Origin: Hyphomicrobiales bacterium
GTDB lineage: Bacteria > Pseudomonadota > Alphaproteobacteria > Rhizobiales > Beijerinckiaceae
Length of the DNA: 64,000 bases
Assembly (NCBI GenBank): GCA_027487245.1
Contig: JAIYDY010000119.1
Location: 1-64,000 of the forward strand
Reading direction: 5' to 3'
Of the stretch, positions 37,685 to 46,564 are shown one piece after another. Position 1 is the stretch's first letter, and each line of letters begins with the position of its first letter. A program made the position numbers and the translations under genes. The notes beneath the pieces were generated by a model that saw nothing but the letters and a program-made list of their open reading frames with translations, did not search any database and was not told where the DNA came from.

Positions 37685-38419
37685 GTGATCGTCTGGCTGT
37701 TCGAGCATATCGTCATGGTCCACATTGTCGTGGGCGCTTTCGGGCTCGTGGCCTTCTGGGTGCCGGTGATCGGCCGCAAGGGCGGCGTCAACCACAAGCG
37801 CTGGGGCCTCTGGTTCGCCTGGGCGATGCTGATCAATGGCGTGCTGGCGGCTGCGATGGCGGCCTGCACGCTGGCCGAGCCGCTGGCGACCCACCCCAAA
37901 CTCACGGATGTGGCGATGATCAGGGGCGTCTTCGGCTGGATGATGCTGTATCTGGGCGTGCTGACCGCCAGCCTGGCCTGGCATTCTCTGGTCGTGGTCC
38001 GGAACAAGCATGATCACCTTGCCAACCGCGCGCCGTTCCATGTGGCGATGCAGGCGCTGACCATCGCCACGGCGCTGATCTGCCTCGTGCTCGGCATCAT
38101 GCTGCGCCAGCCGCTGATGATCGCCATGCCGTTCATCGGCTTTGCCTCGGCGGCCACCAACCTGTGGTTCATCGCCAAGCCGGCCCCGCCGCGCCTCGAT
38201 TACCTGATCGAGCATTTCAAGGCCGGCGTCGGCGCAGGCATCTCGTGCTACACCGCCTTCCTCGCCTTCGGCGCGGTGCGCTATGCCCCGCAGCACGCGC
38301 TCAACCCTGTCGCATGGTCGATCCCCTGCATCATCGGCCTGAGCATCATCATCTGGCACGCCCACAAGCGGAACTACTTCGAGCGGTTTGGCTGGAAGCG
38401 GGCGCGGCAGGGGACATGA
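37685..38419 (+). CDS. Multi-pass inner-membrane protein of unknown function
   Basis: A 244-residue hydrophobic protein with about seven predicted helices. It opens with VWLFEHIVMVHIVVGAFGLVA, a His-containing first helix like that of DUF2306-type proteins. Next comes a short basic loop (GRKGGVNHKRWG) with matching helix and the pattern GVFGWMMLYLGVLTASLAWH. The loop resembling G(R)KG...H(R)xxG also occurs in DUF2306. I chose GTG 37685 because GGGGGG lies 5-10 bases upstream; a TTG at 37652 is the only longer option. It is divergent from gabD. I cannot assign a role. Confidence 0.7.
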   Translation: MIVWLFEHIVMVHIVVGAFGLVAFWVPVIGRKGGVNHKRWGLWFAWAMLINGVLAAAMAACTLAEPLATHPKLTDVAMIRGVFGWMMLYLGVLTASLAWHSLVVVRNKHDHLANRAPFHVAMQALTIATALICLVLGIMLRQPLMIAMPFIGFASAATNLWFIAKPAPPRLDYLIEHFKAGVGAGISCYTAFLAFGAVRYAPQHALNPVAWSIPCIIGLSIIIWHAHKRNYFERFGWKRARQGT

Positions 38420-38733
38420 TCCCGCGGTGGGCTGCGTGATGCTCCTTCCCGCTCCCTGTCGCACTTTACCTGGCATGCGCGATGGGCACGGGCGCCTTCA
38501 TCGGCAAGCTGCTGTCTCACCAACCCGCGACGCATGCCGCAAGGACCAGGGGAGCCGCCCCGCCAAGCTGTGGCAACGGAAAGGGATGACCGTTTTCTGC
38601 ACCTGATCGCGGATAACCGCGATCGTCGTTCTGCGCACCCTGCCGATGTTCATGCCATGGCGGGAAGAAACAGGCAGCTTCCAGCGCATGCGAGGACGGG
38701 ATTGTCGAGCTTGACCCGCCCTCGCCGCTGGTC
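38420..38733. other. Non-coding stretch with no recognised feature
   Basis: Between the membrane-protein gene and the convergent exported protein at 38734. The short frames here have no ribosome sites or family character. No terminator or repeat is evident. Confidence 0.5.
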
Positions 38734-39300
38734 TCAGCTCCCGGTATAGGGGAGCGAGGAGTGGTGAACGACGATCCGCAGCTTGCCTGCGTCGTCCTTC
38801 ACGAACTTCCATGTCTTGTCGACGGTCGTGACCTTGCCGTCCTTGCCGGTGATGCTGACGTTGCCCATCGTGGTCGCCGAGTCACCAGCAATGAAGATGG
38901 CGCTGTTCGCAATGTCACACTTGGTCCAGCCCTTCAGTGCGAAGCCGGTATCCTTCGGGAAGGCGGCATCGCCGCCAACGAAGTAGGCCAGCGCGCCGGC
39001 ACGGGTCGTGCGGAACGTCTGTGGCGCAACGGTCAGCGTCGGCTTGAAGAGGACTGCGCCCATCTGATAGCCGTAGGCGGCATCAATCACCCGTTCGGCG
39101 AGAGCCTTGGCTGCCGCCTGGCCCTGCGTTTCGCCAGTCCGGCTGATCGACACGAGGGCATCACACCAGGCCCTCTGGGCGCCTGTCACTTCAGCTTCGG
39201 TGACGGCCTGATTGACAACGGTGGTCTGGGCTGTTGCAGCTCCAGCTGGCAGCAGCGCTGCAAGGATGGCGGCAGCACTAAGCGAACAACGGATTGACAT
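38734..39300 (-). CDS. Exported SnoaL/NTF2-like protein
   Basis: Predicted periplasmic protein of 188 residues. A signal peptide covers about residues 1-23 (MSIRCSLSAAAILAALLPAG... ATAQ). The mature part has QRAWCDALVSISRT, AYGYQMGAVLFKPTLT, YFVGGDAAFPKDTGFALKG and a C-terminal KLRIVVHHSSLPY. This pattern fits a SnoaL/NTF2-like fold group often mislabelled phosphoribosyl-AMP cyclohydrolase; the His and Cys ligands of true HisI are absent. ATG 39300 follows GGAGAT. It is divergent, with 135 bp between, from the histidine kinase gene, and so could be a target or input of that two-component system (inference). Confidence 0.7.
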   Translation of the reverse strand: MSIRCSLSAAAILAALLPAGAATAQTTVVNQAVTEAEVTGAQRAWCDALVSISRTGETQGQAAAKALAERVIDAAYGYQMGAVLFKPTLTVAPQTFRTTRAGALAYFVGGDAAFPKDTGFALKGWTKCDIANSAIFIAGDSATTMGNVSITGKDGKVTTVDKTWKFVKDDAGKLRIVVHHSSLPYTGS

Positions 39301-39435
39301 TTTATCTCCAAAGCTTCTGTGGACCCTTGCCTTCGCATCGAACTTGCATTCGCCGGGCACCACTGGTTTAGCTTTGCGTGTTGACACCGGCCTGACAGGC
39401 AAATGATCAGAACCTGAGCACAACATGAAAATAAG

Positions 39436-41076
39436 ATGACAAGCCTGTCTGGCTCCAGGCGTTCCAGCACTTTCAGACAGAGGATCACAGTCGCAGCCGC
39501 AACGCTCGGCATCGTGGCGGCCTTGCAGGGAGGCTTTGCAATCTGGGCTGTCGGACAGGCCGAACATCATGTGATGCGGGGGCGGATTGCCGCGGACATC
39601 AAGCAGGGCTTCACCGAGCTGTGGTTCAACAAGCAACAGTTGCGCACCTGGCTGACGGAGCGCCAGTTCGGTGCGACTGCCTCGGATGAGCAACGAGATG
39701 CTCTTCTGCAACAGATGCGAGTCGTACTCGACAATCTGGACAGTCTGGCCGAGCAGTCAAAACAGCATGATCAGGAGATTGCAGCGCGCAGGCAACAAGA
39801 GCAACGGCGCGACTCCCTCGTGGTGTTGCGGATCAGCCTCGACCAGCTCGCACGTGGCCTTGCGAACCTGAACCAGCTGTCCGCCGGGCTCGATACCGCC
39901 TCTGCCTGGCGCGCTGCCAACGAAATGTTCGACAACGCTGAAGGCCGAGACCTGCGGAAGCTCCTGGCCGAAATCCTGGCCCAGGAGGATGCGTCCCTGC
40001 GGGAGAAAAGGTCGGACACAAACAATGCCCTTTTGCGGCTGCGGCAACTCTGGATCGCCACAACAGCCACGCTCGTTCTGGCAGCGCTTCTGCTCGCTTT
40101 CGGCTTTGCACGAGCCCTTCGCATGCCGTTGGTCGCCCTGGCCGACGGCGCTTCGGCCTTGCGAACCGGGCAGCTCTCGCACCGGATCAAACTTGACGGG
40201 GCCGATGAGTTCGGCGAAGTCGCGCGGAGCATGAACGCGATGGCGGAAGAGCTTTCGATCCACCGCGCACGCGAGATCGAGGAGCGTCAGGCACTTGAGG
40301 ATCAGGTTGCGCGGCGCACAAATGAGCTGACAGCCGCCCTTGACGCACAGAACGACGCCGAGAAACGCCGTCGCCAACTCTTTGCCGATATCAGCCACGA
40401 GTTGCGAACGCCGACAACAGCGATCCGCGGCGAGGCTCAGGTTGCGCTGCGCGGCGAGCAAAAGCCGGCCGAGGACTACAAACAGTCGTTGCGCAGGATC
40501 GAGGATGCCACGCAGCAACTCGGCGCGACAATCGACGATCTTCTGACGATGGCACGCAGTGACATCGACCTGCTTTCACTGCGACGTGGACCCATCGATC
40601 TTGTCGATGTCCTGAATGATGTGCTGTCCTTGGGTACCGCCATGGCGAAGGCCCGCAATGTCAGGCTTGCCAGTGAACCATGGCCGCCCAAATTGATGTT
40701 GCGCGGCGACGCTGACCGCCTGAAGCAGGTGTATCTCGTGCTCATTGACAACGCTATTCGGTACTCTCACCCCGGGGGCACGATCAGTCTTGTTGCGCGG
40801 CGTGTCGACCGTGGTGGCGCAATTGTCGAAGTCGAGATTGCCGATGCAGGCATCGGGATAGACAACACTGAACTGGTCAAGGTTTTCGATCGCGGCTACC
40901 GGGCACCGAATGCACAGTCCTTTCGGTCGGATGGGAGCGGGCTTGGGCTGCCGATCGCGCTTGCTCTCGCCCGGGGCCATGGTGGGGACATCACGCTCAG
41001 AAGCACCCCCGGCAAAGGAACGGTCGCTGTCGTGGTCTTGCCTTTGACATCTTCGCAGGATGAAAAAACGGCATGA
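39436..41076 (+). CDS. Two-component sensor histidine kinase
   Basis: Membrane-bound kinase of 546 residues. A first membrane segment (residues about 18-38) is followed by a roughly 170-residue, mostly helical, Gln/Arg-rich periplasmic domain. A second segment lies at about 207-228 (LWIATTATLVLAALLLAFGF), then HAMP and a coiled coil. The kinase core has the phospho-accepting His321 in FADISHELRTP, N box LIDNAIRYS, G1 DAGIGID, and G2 GSGLGLPIALALARGHGG. Start ATG 39436 is the first in frame. It overlaps the response-regulator gene by four bases. The signal is unknown; the neighbouring exported protein at 38734 could take part. Confidence 0.9.
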   Translation: MTSLSGSRRSSTFRQRITVAAATLGIVAALQGGFAIWAVGQAEHHVMRGRIAADIKQGFTELWFNKQQLRTWLTERQFGATASDEQRDALLQQMRVVLDNLDSLAEQSKQHDQEIAARRQQEQRRDSLVVLRISLDQLARGLANLNQLSAGLDTASAWRAANEMFDNAEGRDLRKLLAEILAQEDASLREKRSDTNNALLRLRQLWIATTATLVLAALLLAFGFARALRMPLVALADGASALRTGQLSHRIKLDGADEFGEVARSMNAMAEELSIHRAREIEERQALEDQVARRTNELTAALDAQNDAEKRRRQLFADISHELRTPTTAIRGEAQVALRGEQKPAEDYKQSLRRIEDATQQLGATIDDLLTMARSDIDLLSLRRGPIDLVDVLNDVLSLGTAMAKARNVRLASEPWPPKLMLRGDADRLKQVYLVLIDNAIRYSHPGGTISLVARRVDRGGAIVEVEIADAGIGIDNTELVKVFDRGYRAPNAQSFRSDGSGLGLPIALALARGHGGDITLRSTPGKGTVAVVVLPLTSSQDEKTA

Positions 41077-41804
41077 ACGTGCTCCTTATCGAAGATGATC
41101 GGCGGATTGCAGATTTCCTGCAGCGTGGTTTGCGCGCCGAAGGGATGCATGTTCGCATGTCTCGGGAAGGTCAGGAGGGTATCGCGCTGGCGCAAGAGGC
41201 GTGGCACGAATTCAACCTGGGTGGTGCGAGCACGACGATCATCCTTGATCTGATGCTGCCAGACATGACGGGCCTGGACGTCTGCCAAACGCTCCGTTCC
41301 ATGCAGATCCAGCTCCCGGTTCTCATGCTGACCGCCCTATCAACGGTCGAAGACAGGGTGGCGGGCTTGCGTCTCGGCGCGGACGACTATCTTTGCAAAC
41401 CATTCGACTTTGACGAGCTGCTCGCCAGACTGGAGGCCCTAGGGCGCCGCGGGCGGGCCTTCAAGTCGCCGGCACCAACGCTGCTCCGCGTCGCCGATCT
41501 GGAACTCGATCGTTCGACGATGCGGGTCAGCCGCGCCGGGCGTCCGGTTTCACTGACGGCAAAGGAACTCGCACTGCTTGAGCTTCTGATGAACGCGCCG
41601 GGCAAGCTCTTCAGTCGAGAGCGCATTCTTTCCAATATCTGGGGAATGAACGAAGACCCCCTTACCAATGTGGTCGATGTCTACATTGCCCGCTTGCGCA
41701 GCAAGATTGATGATGGGCATGATCGCCGTCTGATCCAGACCCAGCGCGGCCTAGGTTACAGGTTAGAGGCCGATGACGTTGGCACAGAAACCATCAATCA
41801 GTGA
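41073..41804 (+). CDS. OmpR-family response regulator
   Basis: DNA-binding partner of the kinase at 39436, 243 residues. The receiver domain has the acidic pair in LLIEDD, phospho-acceptor Asp59 in IILDLMLPDMTG, Thr in LTAL and Lys in YLCKPFDFDEL. The C-terminal winged helix reads ISLTAKELALLELL-like (VSLTAKELALLELLMNAPGK), SRERILSNIWG, and RLRSKID. Asp59 is about eight residues later than usual (51-52), because an extra segment EFNLGGASTT lies before strand 3. ATG 41073 overlaps the kinase stop (ATGA). No other target is recognisable. Confidence 0.92.
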   Translation: MNVLLIEDDRRIADFLQRGLRAEGMHVRMSREGQEGIALAQEAWHEFNLGGASTTIILDLMLPDMTGLDVCQTLRSMQIQLPVLMLTALSTVEDRVAGLRLGADDYLCKPFDFDELLARLEALGRRGRAFKSPAPTLLRVADLELDRSTMRVSRAGRPVSLTAKELALLELLMNAPGKLFSRERILSNIWGMNEDPLTNVVDVYIARLRSKIDDGHDRRLIQTQRGLGYRLEADDVGTETINQ

Positions 41805-41948
41805 CTGGCAAATTGACTGATGTGCAACCATCGGATTGATCGAGATCGTGCTGCCTTGAAAGGCAATAGAACAGCATAAACCAGACAACCACAATTCAGC
41901 AGTTGTCCGATACGATACCTTTGCGCAAACCATCTGGCTGCTCCAAAC

Positions 41949-42566
41949 ATGATGCATCTCGACATGATCCTGGCCTTTGCGGGTGCCTTCGTGATCCTGG
42001 CGGTTTCGCCCGGCCCCGGCCTTGTCGCCATCCTGTCACGCACGCTGGGCGGCGGTTACGCGGCGGGCCTGGCGGTTACCGCTGGGCTTGTGATCGGCGA
42101 TGCTGTGTTCCTCGCGATTGCCATGGTCGGGCTTTCGGCCATCGCCAGCGCCATGGGGCCGCTGTTCCAGATCATCAAGTATGCCGGTGCGGCCTATCTG
42201 ATCTGGCTGGGCGTGCAGGCCTTCCGCTCGGCCAGTGCGCCGGTGTCGATCGACGCTGCGCCCTCGCGCGGCGGGCTGGTGAAGGATCTTGGCCTCGGGC
42301 TTGTGGTCACGCTCGGCAACCCCAAGCCGATCATCTTCTACGGCGCGCTGCTGCCGACCTTTCTTGATCTGTCGCGGATCGGCGTGCTCGACTTCGTCGT
42401 GCTGATGTCGGTGGTCGTCGTGGTCTCGTTTGTGGTCTACAGCGCCTACATGGTCATCGCCTACCGTGCCGGGCGGCTCCTGATGTCGGGCAACACGGCC
42501 AGGCGGCTCAACCAGACCACGGGCGTGATGCTGGTGGGCTCCGGGCTGGTGGTGGCGAGCCGATAA
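41949..42566 (+). CDS. LysE/RhtB-family exporter
   Basis: Inner-membrane amino-acid or small-metabolite exporter of 205 residues, about six helices. Family signature: ILAVSPGPGLVAILSRTLGGG near residue 20, GLVIGDAVFLAIAMVGL, IKYAGAAYLIWLGVQAFRS near 75, and the internal LVVTLGNPKPIIFYGALLP. ATG 41949 or ATG 41952 may start it. The 144-bp gap upstream is AT-richer than the surroundings and probably holds the promoter. It does not seem linked to neighbours. Confidence 0.9.
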   Translation: MMHLDMILAFAGAFVILAVSPGPGLVAILSRTLGGGYAAGLAVTAGLVIGDAVFLAIAMVGLSAIASAMGPLFQIIKYAGAAYLIWLGVQAFRSASAPVSIDAAPSRGGLVKDLGLGLVVTLGNPKPIIFYGALLPTFLDLSRIGVLDFVVLMSVVVVVSFVVYSAYMVIAYRAGRLLMSGNTARRLNQTTGVMLVGSGLVVASR

Positions 42567-42784
42567 GGGAGTTTGTTGCACAGATCGCCGTCATGGCCGG
42601 GTTCGGCCCGACAATGGCGTCTGGCTTAAGCGCGGCAGACAACGGCAGAGGCCCGGCCCCAGCAAAAGCTCGGCGGCACTGCCGCGTACGCTCAAGCCCC
42701 CCGTTTTCCGGGGTTCACGTGCCACTTGCAAGACTGGCGGCTTGCAAATAGCCTCGGACCTCTGCAGCCGGGGGCGAGAGTGAT

Positions 42785-43321
42785 ATGCGTTGTTTTGCAC
42801 TGGATCCCAAGACAAGGGCAGCGTCACCCGGCCTCCCACCCCTGACCCGGATCCTGGCCGCCGTAGCGCTTGCCGCAAGCGTGGCGGCCTGCGGGACGCT
42901 TGATCTGTCGCAGCCCGATGGCGCGCTTTCAGCCCCGTCGGCAGCACCGGATGCGTTGTCGGAGCGGCCGACTACCCTTCGCCGAGAGCAACTGGTTGGC
43001 CGCTGGGGTGTCGCCTCGTTCCGGGAGGAGAAAGACCGCAAGCGGACCGAGGCGATGGCACGAACGCAATGCCGCTTGCCATATGTCATTGCGCTGGGTC
43101 CAACCGACGGCGTGATGATGCATGTCGCGGATGATCCCAAGCTCTATGAACTGCGCCTCAAGGGCGCCTCGAACGGCAAGACGTTTCTTGGTCCTGAATC
43201 GCCGCCCGGGGACCCGCTGGATCGCGAAATCCTGTCGAAGGCCGACAGGGAAATGGTCATGCGGTTTGTGGACCCGGATGCTCATGGCCGCTACGGCACA
43301 TTCATCTACGTGAGATGCTGA
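42785..43321 (+). CDS. Predicted lipoprotein of unknown function
   Basis: A 178-residue protein whose N-terminus ends in a lipobox, AASVAACG, with the lipidated Cys at about residue 38. The N-region before the hydrophobic stretch is long (about 20 residues), so a later start is possible. The mature part has REQLVGRWGVASFREEKDR, TQCRLPYVIALGPTDGVMMH and MVMRFVDPDAHGRYG; I do not know the family. ATG 42785 has a purine-rich GGGGGCGAGAG upstream. Its stop overlaps the L,D-transpeptidase start by one base, so it probably works with that periplasmic enzyme at the cell wall. Confidence 0.72.
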   Translation: MRCFALDPKTRAASPGLPPLTRILAAVALAASVAACGTLDLSQPDGALSAPSAAPDALSERPTTLRREQLVGRWGVASFREEKDRKRTEAMARTQCRLPYVIALGPTDGVMMHVADDPKLYELRLKGASNGKTFLGPESPPGDPLDREILSKADREMVMRFVDPDAHGRYGTFIYVRC

Positions 43322-43941
43322 TGACAAGGTCACATCTGTTCGCGACATCGTGCCTGCGCGCCGGACTGGCGGGGTTTGCGGTCCTTTTGTCCTGTCTTGT
43401 GGCCAAGGCACAAGGTCAAAGCCCGACACTGGACATCGGCGATGAACCGGGAAGGGTCTCCACCGAAGAGGTCGTGATCGAAGACGGGCCGTTTGCACGG
43501 CAGATCGTTTTCTTCCGGTCGAACGAAGCGCCCGGCACACTTGTCGTCCATACCTCGGAACGGCTCCTTTATCTCGTCATGCCGGGCAACCGCGCGCTGC
43601 GCTACGGCATCGGCGTCGGGCGGGAAGGCTTCACCTGGTCGGGGCTGGTCAAGGTCAGCCGCAAGGCGGAGTGGCCGGACTGGACGCCGCCGCCTGAGAT
43701 GATCCAGCGGCAGCCCTATCTGCCTCGTTTCATGGCTGGCGGACCGGGAAATCCCATGGGCGCACGCGCGCTTTACCTCGGCTCCACGATTTACCGGATT
43801 CACGGCACCAACCAGCCCGAAACCATCGGTCATGCGGTCTCTTCCGGGTGTTTTCGCCTCGCCAATGGCGATGTGATCGATCTGTTCACACGTGTGCCTG
43901 TCGGCGCGAAAGTCGTCATACGGCATGGGCCGTCGATCTAG
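43321..43941 (+). CDS. L,D-transpeptidase (YkuD domain)
   Basis: Exported peptidoglycan-remodelling enzyme, 206 residues. It forms 3-3 cross-links or anchors proteins to peptide stems. A signal peptide of about 32 residues (MTRSHLFATSC... CLVAKAQ) precedes the YkuD domain, which starts at GTLVVHTSERLLYLVMPGN. The catalytic motif HGTNQPETIGHAVSSGCFRL contains Cys177. ATG 43321 overlaps the lipoprotein stop; ATG 43315 is less likely. A paralogue at 59764 shares long blocks such as RKAEWP.WTPP.(E/Q)M and ARALYLGS. Followed 11 bp later by an amino-acid binding-protein gene. Confidence 0.9.
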   Translation: MTRSHLFATSCLRAGLAGFAVLLSCLVAKAQGQSPTLDIGDEPGRVSTEEVVIEDGPFARQIVFFRSNEAPGTLVVHTSERLLYLVMPGNRALRYGIGVGREGFTWSGLVKVSRKAEWPDWTPPPEMIQRQPYLPRFMAGGPGNPMGARALYLGSTIYRIHGTNQPETIGHAVSSGCFRLANGDVIDLFTRVPVGAKVVIRHGPSI

Positions 43942-43952
43942 AGGGGGCTGAT

Positions 43953-44972
43953 ATGACCTATGTCACGCGTGTGCTCGCATCCGCCCTGTTCGCCGTCAGC
44001 CTTGTGTCAGGTGTTGCGTCCGCAGATACGCTGGCGGACGTCAAAAAGCGCGGGCACCTGATCTGCGGCGTCAGCACGGGGCTGATCGGCTTTTCAGAAC
44101 GAGCTGCGGACGGCAAGTGGAGCGGCTTCGATGTCGACTTCTGTCGAGCGCTCGCTGCGGCGACACTCGGCGGGCCTGACAAGGTCGAGTTCGTCCCGGT
44201 CTCGGCCAGCGAGCGCTTCACGGCGCTCAGCCAGAAGCGGTTCGATGTGCTCGCCCGGAACACGACCTGGACGCTCCAGCGCGAGGCCGAGTTCGGCTTC
44301 CTCTTCGCCGGTGTGAACTTTCATGACGGCCAGGGTTTCATGGTTCACCGGGACACGAACATCACATCGGCGCTTGAAATCGGCGATCGCACAACCTGCG
44401 TGCAGGCCGGCACGAGCGGCGAGGCGCTGGCGGCGGATTTCTTCCGGGAGAACAAGATACCGGCAAAGCTCAAGGTCCTGCCCGATGCGCCCGCGACGCT
44501 GGCAGCCTTTGCGCGCAAGGAATGCGAGGTGATGACCACGGACCAGTCCGGGCTCTTTGCCGAACGGCTGAAGCTGGAGCGCCCGGCCAGCGCTGTCGTG
44601 CTGGCGGACGTGATTTCCAAGGAGCCGCTCGGCCCGCTCACCCGCGCGGACGATGTCAGATGGCACATGATCGTCAAATGGGTGAACTTCGCCCTGATCG
44701 GGGCGGAAGAACTGGGTGTCACATCGCAGAACATCAGCGAGGCCCGGACGTCCGCCAAGCCGGATGTCCGCCGGCTGGTGGGGGCCGAGGGCGAGCTTGG
44801 TTCCAAACTCGGTCTTTCGGATGATTGGGCAGCGAAGGCCATTCTTGCAGTCGGCAATTACTCCGAACTCTACGAGCGCAATGTCGGCACGCGTTCGCGG
44901 CTGGGCATTCCGCGCGGACTCAACCAGCTCTGGAGCAATGGCGGCATTCTTCACGCGCCGCCAATCCGGTAA
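43953..44972 (+). CDS. Amino-acid ABC transporter substrate-binding protein (AapJ-like, family 3)
   Basis: Periplasmic general amino-acid binding protein, 339 residues. A signal peptide covers about residues 1-24 (MTYVTRVLASALFAVSLVSG... ASA). The family-3 pattern follows: LADVKKRGHLICGVSTGLIGFS, DGKWSGFDVDFCRALAAATLG, and VSASERFTALSQKRFDVLARNTTW, all as in AapJ/BztA. ATG 43953 has AGAGGGGG upstream. No permease or ATPase gene (AapQMP) is adjacent, so it is an orphan binding protein sharing a transcription unit with an L,D-transpeptidase. It could supply a transporter elsewhere or bind released D-amino acids; this is speculation. Confidence 0.88.
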   Translation: MTYVTRVLASALFAVSLVSGVASADTLADVKKRGHLICGVSTGLIGFSERAADGKWSGFDVDFCRALAAATLGGPDKVEFVPVSASERFTALSQKRFDVLARNTTWTLQREAEFGFLFAGVNFHDGQGFMVHRDTNITSALEIGDRTTCVQAGTSGEALAADFFRENKIPAKLKVLPDAPATLAAFARKECEVMTTDQSGLFAERLKLERPASAVVLADVISKEPLGPLTRADDVRWHMIVKWVNFALIGAEELGVTSQNISEARTSAKPDVRRLVGAEGELGSKLGLSDDWAAKAILAVGNYSELYERNVGTRSRLGIPRGLNQLWSNGGILHAPPIR

Positions 44973-44999
44973 GCCGCGACGCGGGGCCGGGTTTTCGGA

Positions 45000-46430
45000 T
45001 CAACCCCGCCTTCTCACCCGCATCATGATCTCGCTTGCGGGCCTTGTGGTCAGCCGCGCCACGGGTTTGACCTCTTCGGGTGCGATGGCCTCGAAATCGT
45101 AGCGGCGCACCAGCCTTGCCAGCATCAGGCCGCTCTCGATGGTGGCGAAGGCGGCGCCGACGCAGATGCGCGGGCCAAGGCCGAAGGGCATGTAGCTGCC
45201 GGGAATGATCTCGTCGCGCATGAAGCGGTCCGGATCGAAACGGTCGGGATGGGGCCAGAGCGCGTGGTGGCGATGGGTCGTCCAGGGCGCAATCATGATC
45301 ATCGTGCCCTTCTTGGCCCGGTATCGGCCGATCTGCGTGTCTTCGGCGGCCACGCGCGGGATGAAGGTAATCGGCGGGTAGAGCCTCAGCGCCTCGCGAA
45401 AGACATCGCGGGTGAACTCCAGCTTCTTGACGTGGGCCAGTTCGACCTCGCCGCTGCCGACCACGGCGTCAATCTCGGCGCGCATGCGTTCGACCACCTC
45501 GGGACGCTGCGACAGGATGAAGAAGGCCCAGGTCATGACGCTGGCCGTGGTCTCGTGGCCGGCAAGGAAGAATACGCCGATCTGGTCGATCAGCTCCTTG
45601 CGGGTGAAGCCCTCGCCTGTCGTCGCATCACGCGCCGCCACCAGATCGGCCACAATGTCACCGCGCGCTTCGGCAAGACGATCGCCTCCGGCGTGTTCAA
45701 GAATACCGCCTCCGGCTTTGGGAGCACCGGCCTCCAGCGCCGGGGCCAGCAGCGCATCGATGTGGGCACGGATGCGCTCACAGGCCGACAGCACATGATC
45801 GGGCTGGCGCACCTTCGACCACGGCTTGCCGACGATGAGCTGATACAGATCCACGCTGGCCACCGAGCGCTCGAACTCGGCAAACGAGGTGAACACATCC
45901 CGCGCCGTGCCGATCTCCAGCGACTTCGAGAAGATCGTGCGGCAGATGATGTCAGCCGTCAGGTGGCTCATGGCCGCATCGAGCGAGAAGGCCTCGCCGC
46001 CCGCCGCCACGCCGTCGAGATGCGCTTCGTAGTCGTCCACCGCCTCGCGCATCCAGCGGAAGGCACGGGCAATGCCCATGTGGCTGAAGGCCGGCTCGAC
46101 CATCTGGCGCTGCCGGCGCCAGGCCGCGCCATCCGACACGAAAATCGACTCCCCGACCAGAGGTTCGAGTGCACCCACCATCAGGTCGTTCTTGGGGAAA
46201 TGCTCCAGCGGATTGGTCAGGATGGTGCGCGTGATCTCCGGATCGTTGACCAGGAGAATGCCGCGGCGCGAGTAACCCAGCGGCGTCACCATCTCGGTGT
46301 AGGCCTCCTTCGGCACGAGCCCGAGCAGGCTGCGCGGTTGGCTGGTCAGCACACGCAGCAACGAGACCAGCGGCGACAGCGGCACGGGGGCAGGCGGGCG
46401 GTAGAGAAGAGGCGAGCGGTTGTCCGTCAT
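45000..46430 (-). CDS. Cytochrome P450
   Basis: Heme monooxygenase of 476 residues, longer than the typical 400-residue bacterial class and closer in pattern to the E-class (CYP4/CYP102-like) proteins. The I-helix oxygen-binding motif is FLAGHETTA, the K-helix motif is EALRLYPP, and the heme loop FGLGPRICVG holds the axial Cys. No membrane anchor is evident. ATG 46430 starts MTDNRSPLLYRPPAP, with a proline-rich lead. No ferredoxin or reductase gene is adjacent, so the redox partner is unknown. Substrate is not predictable. Confidence 0.92.
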   Translation of the reverse strand: MTDNRSPLLYRPPAPVPLSPLVSLLRVLTSQPRSLLGLVPKEAYTEMVTPLGYSRRGILLVNDPEITRTILTNPLEHFPKNDLMVGALEPLVGESIFVSDGAAWRRQRQMVEPAFSHMGIARAFRWMREAVDDYEAHLDGVAAGGEAFSLDAAMSHLTADIICRTIFSKSLEIGTARDVFTSFAEFERSVASVDLYQLIVGKPWSKVRQPDHVLSACERIRAHIDALLAPALEAGAPKAGGGILEHAGGDRLAEARGDIVADLVAARDATTGEGFTRKELIDQIGVFFLAGHETTASVMTWAFFILSQRPEVVERMRAEIDAVVGSGEVELAHVKKLEFTRDVFREALRLYPPITFIPRVAAEDTQIGRYRAKKGTMIMIAPWTTHRHHALWPHPDRFDPDRFMRDEIIPGSYMPFGLGPRICVGAAFATIESGLMLARLVRRYDFEAIAPEEVKPVARLTTRPASEIMMRVRRRG

Positions 46431-46564
46431 GGTTTCCGGTCAGGTCTGAAGTCCATCCCGCGCAGTCCGAGCCGCTGGCGGTCTTCGTCCGTATCGACTT
46501 TGAAGGCATTCGGCCACAACCCATAGAGAGCCTGCCTGTGCGCGACGACGCTTCGAAGCCCTCA

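Noticed and set aside
38734-39300. Phosphoribosyl-AMP cyclohydrolase (HisI)
   Set aside because: Similar proteins carry this label, but the protein is exported, has no HisI metal-binding Cys/His pattern and lies apart from his genes.
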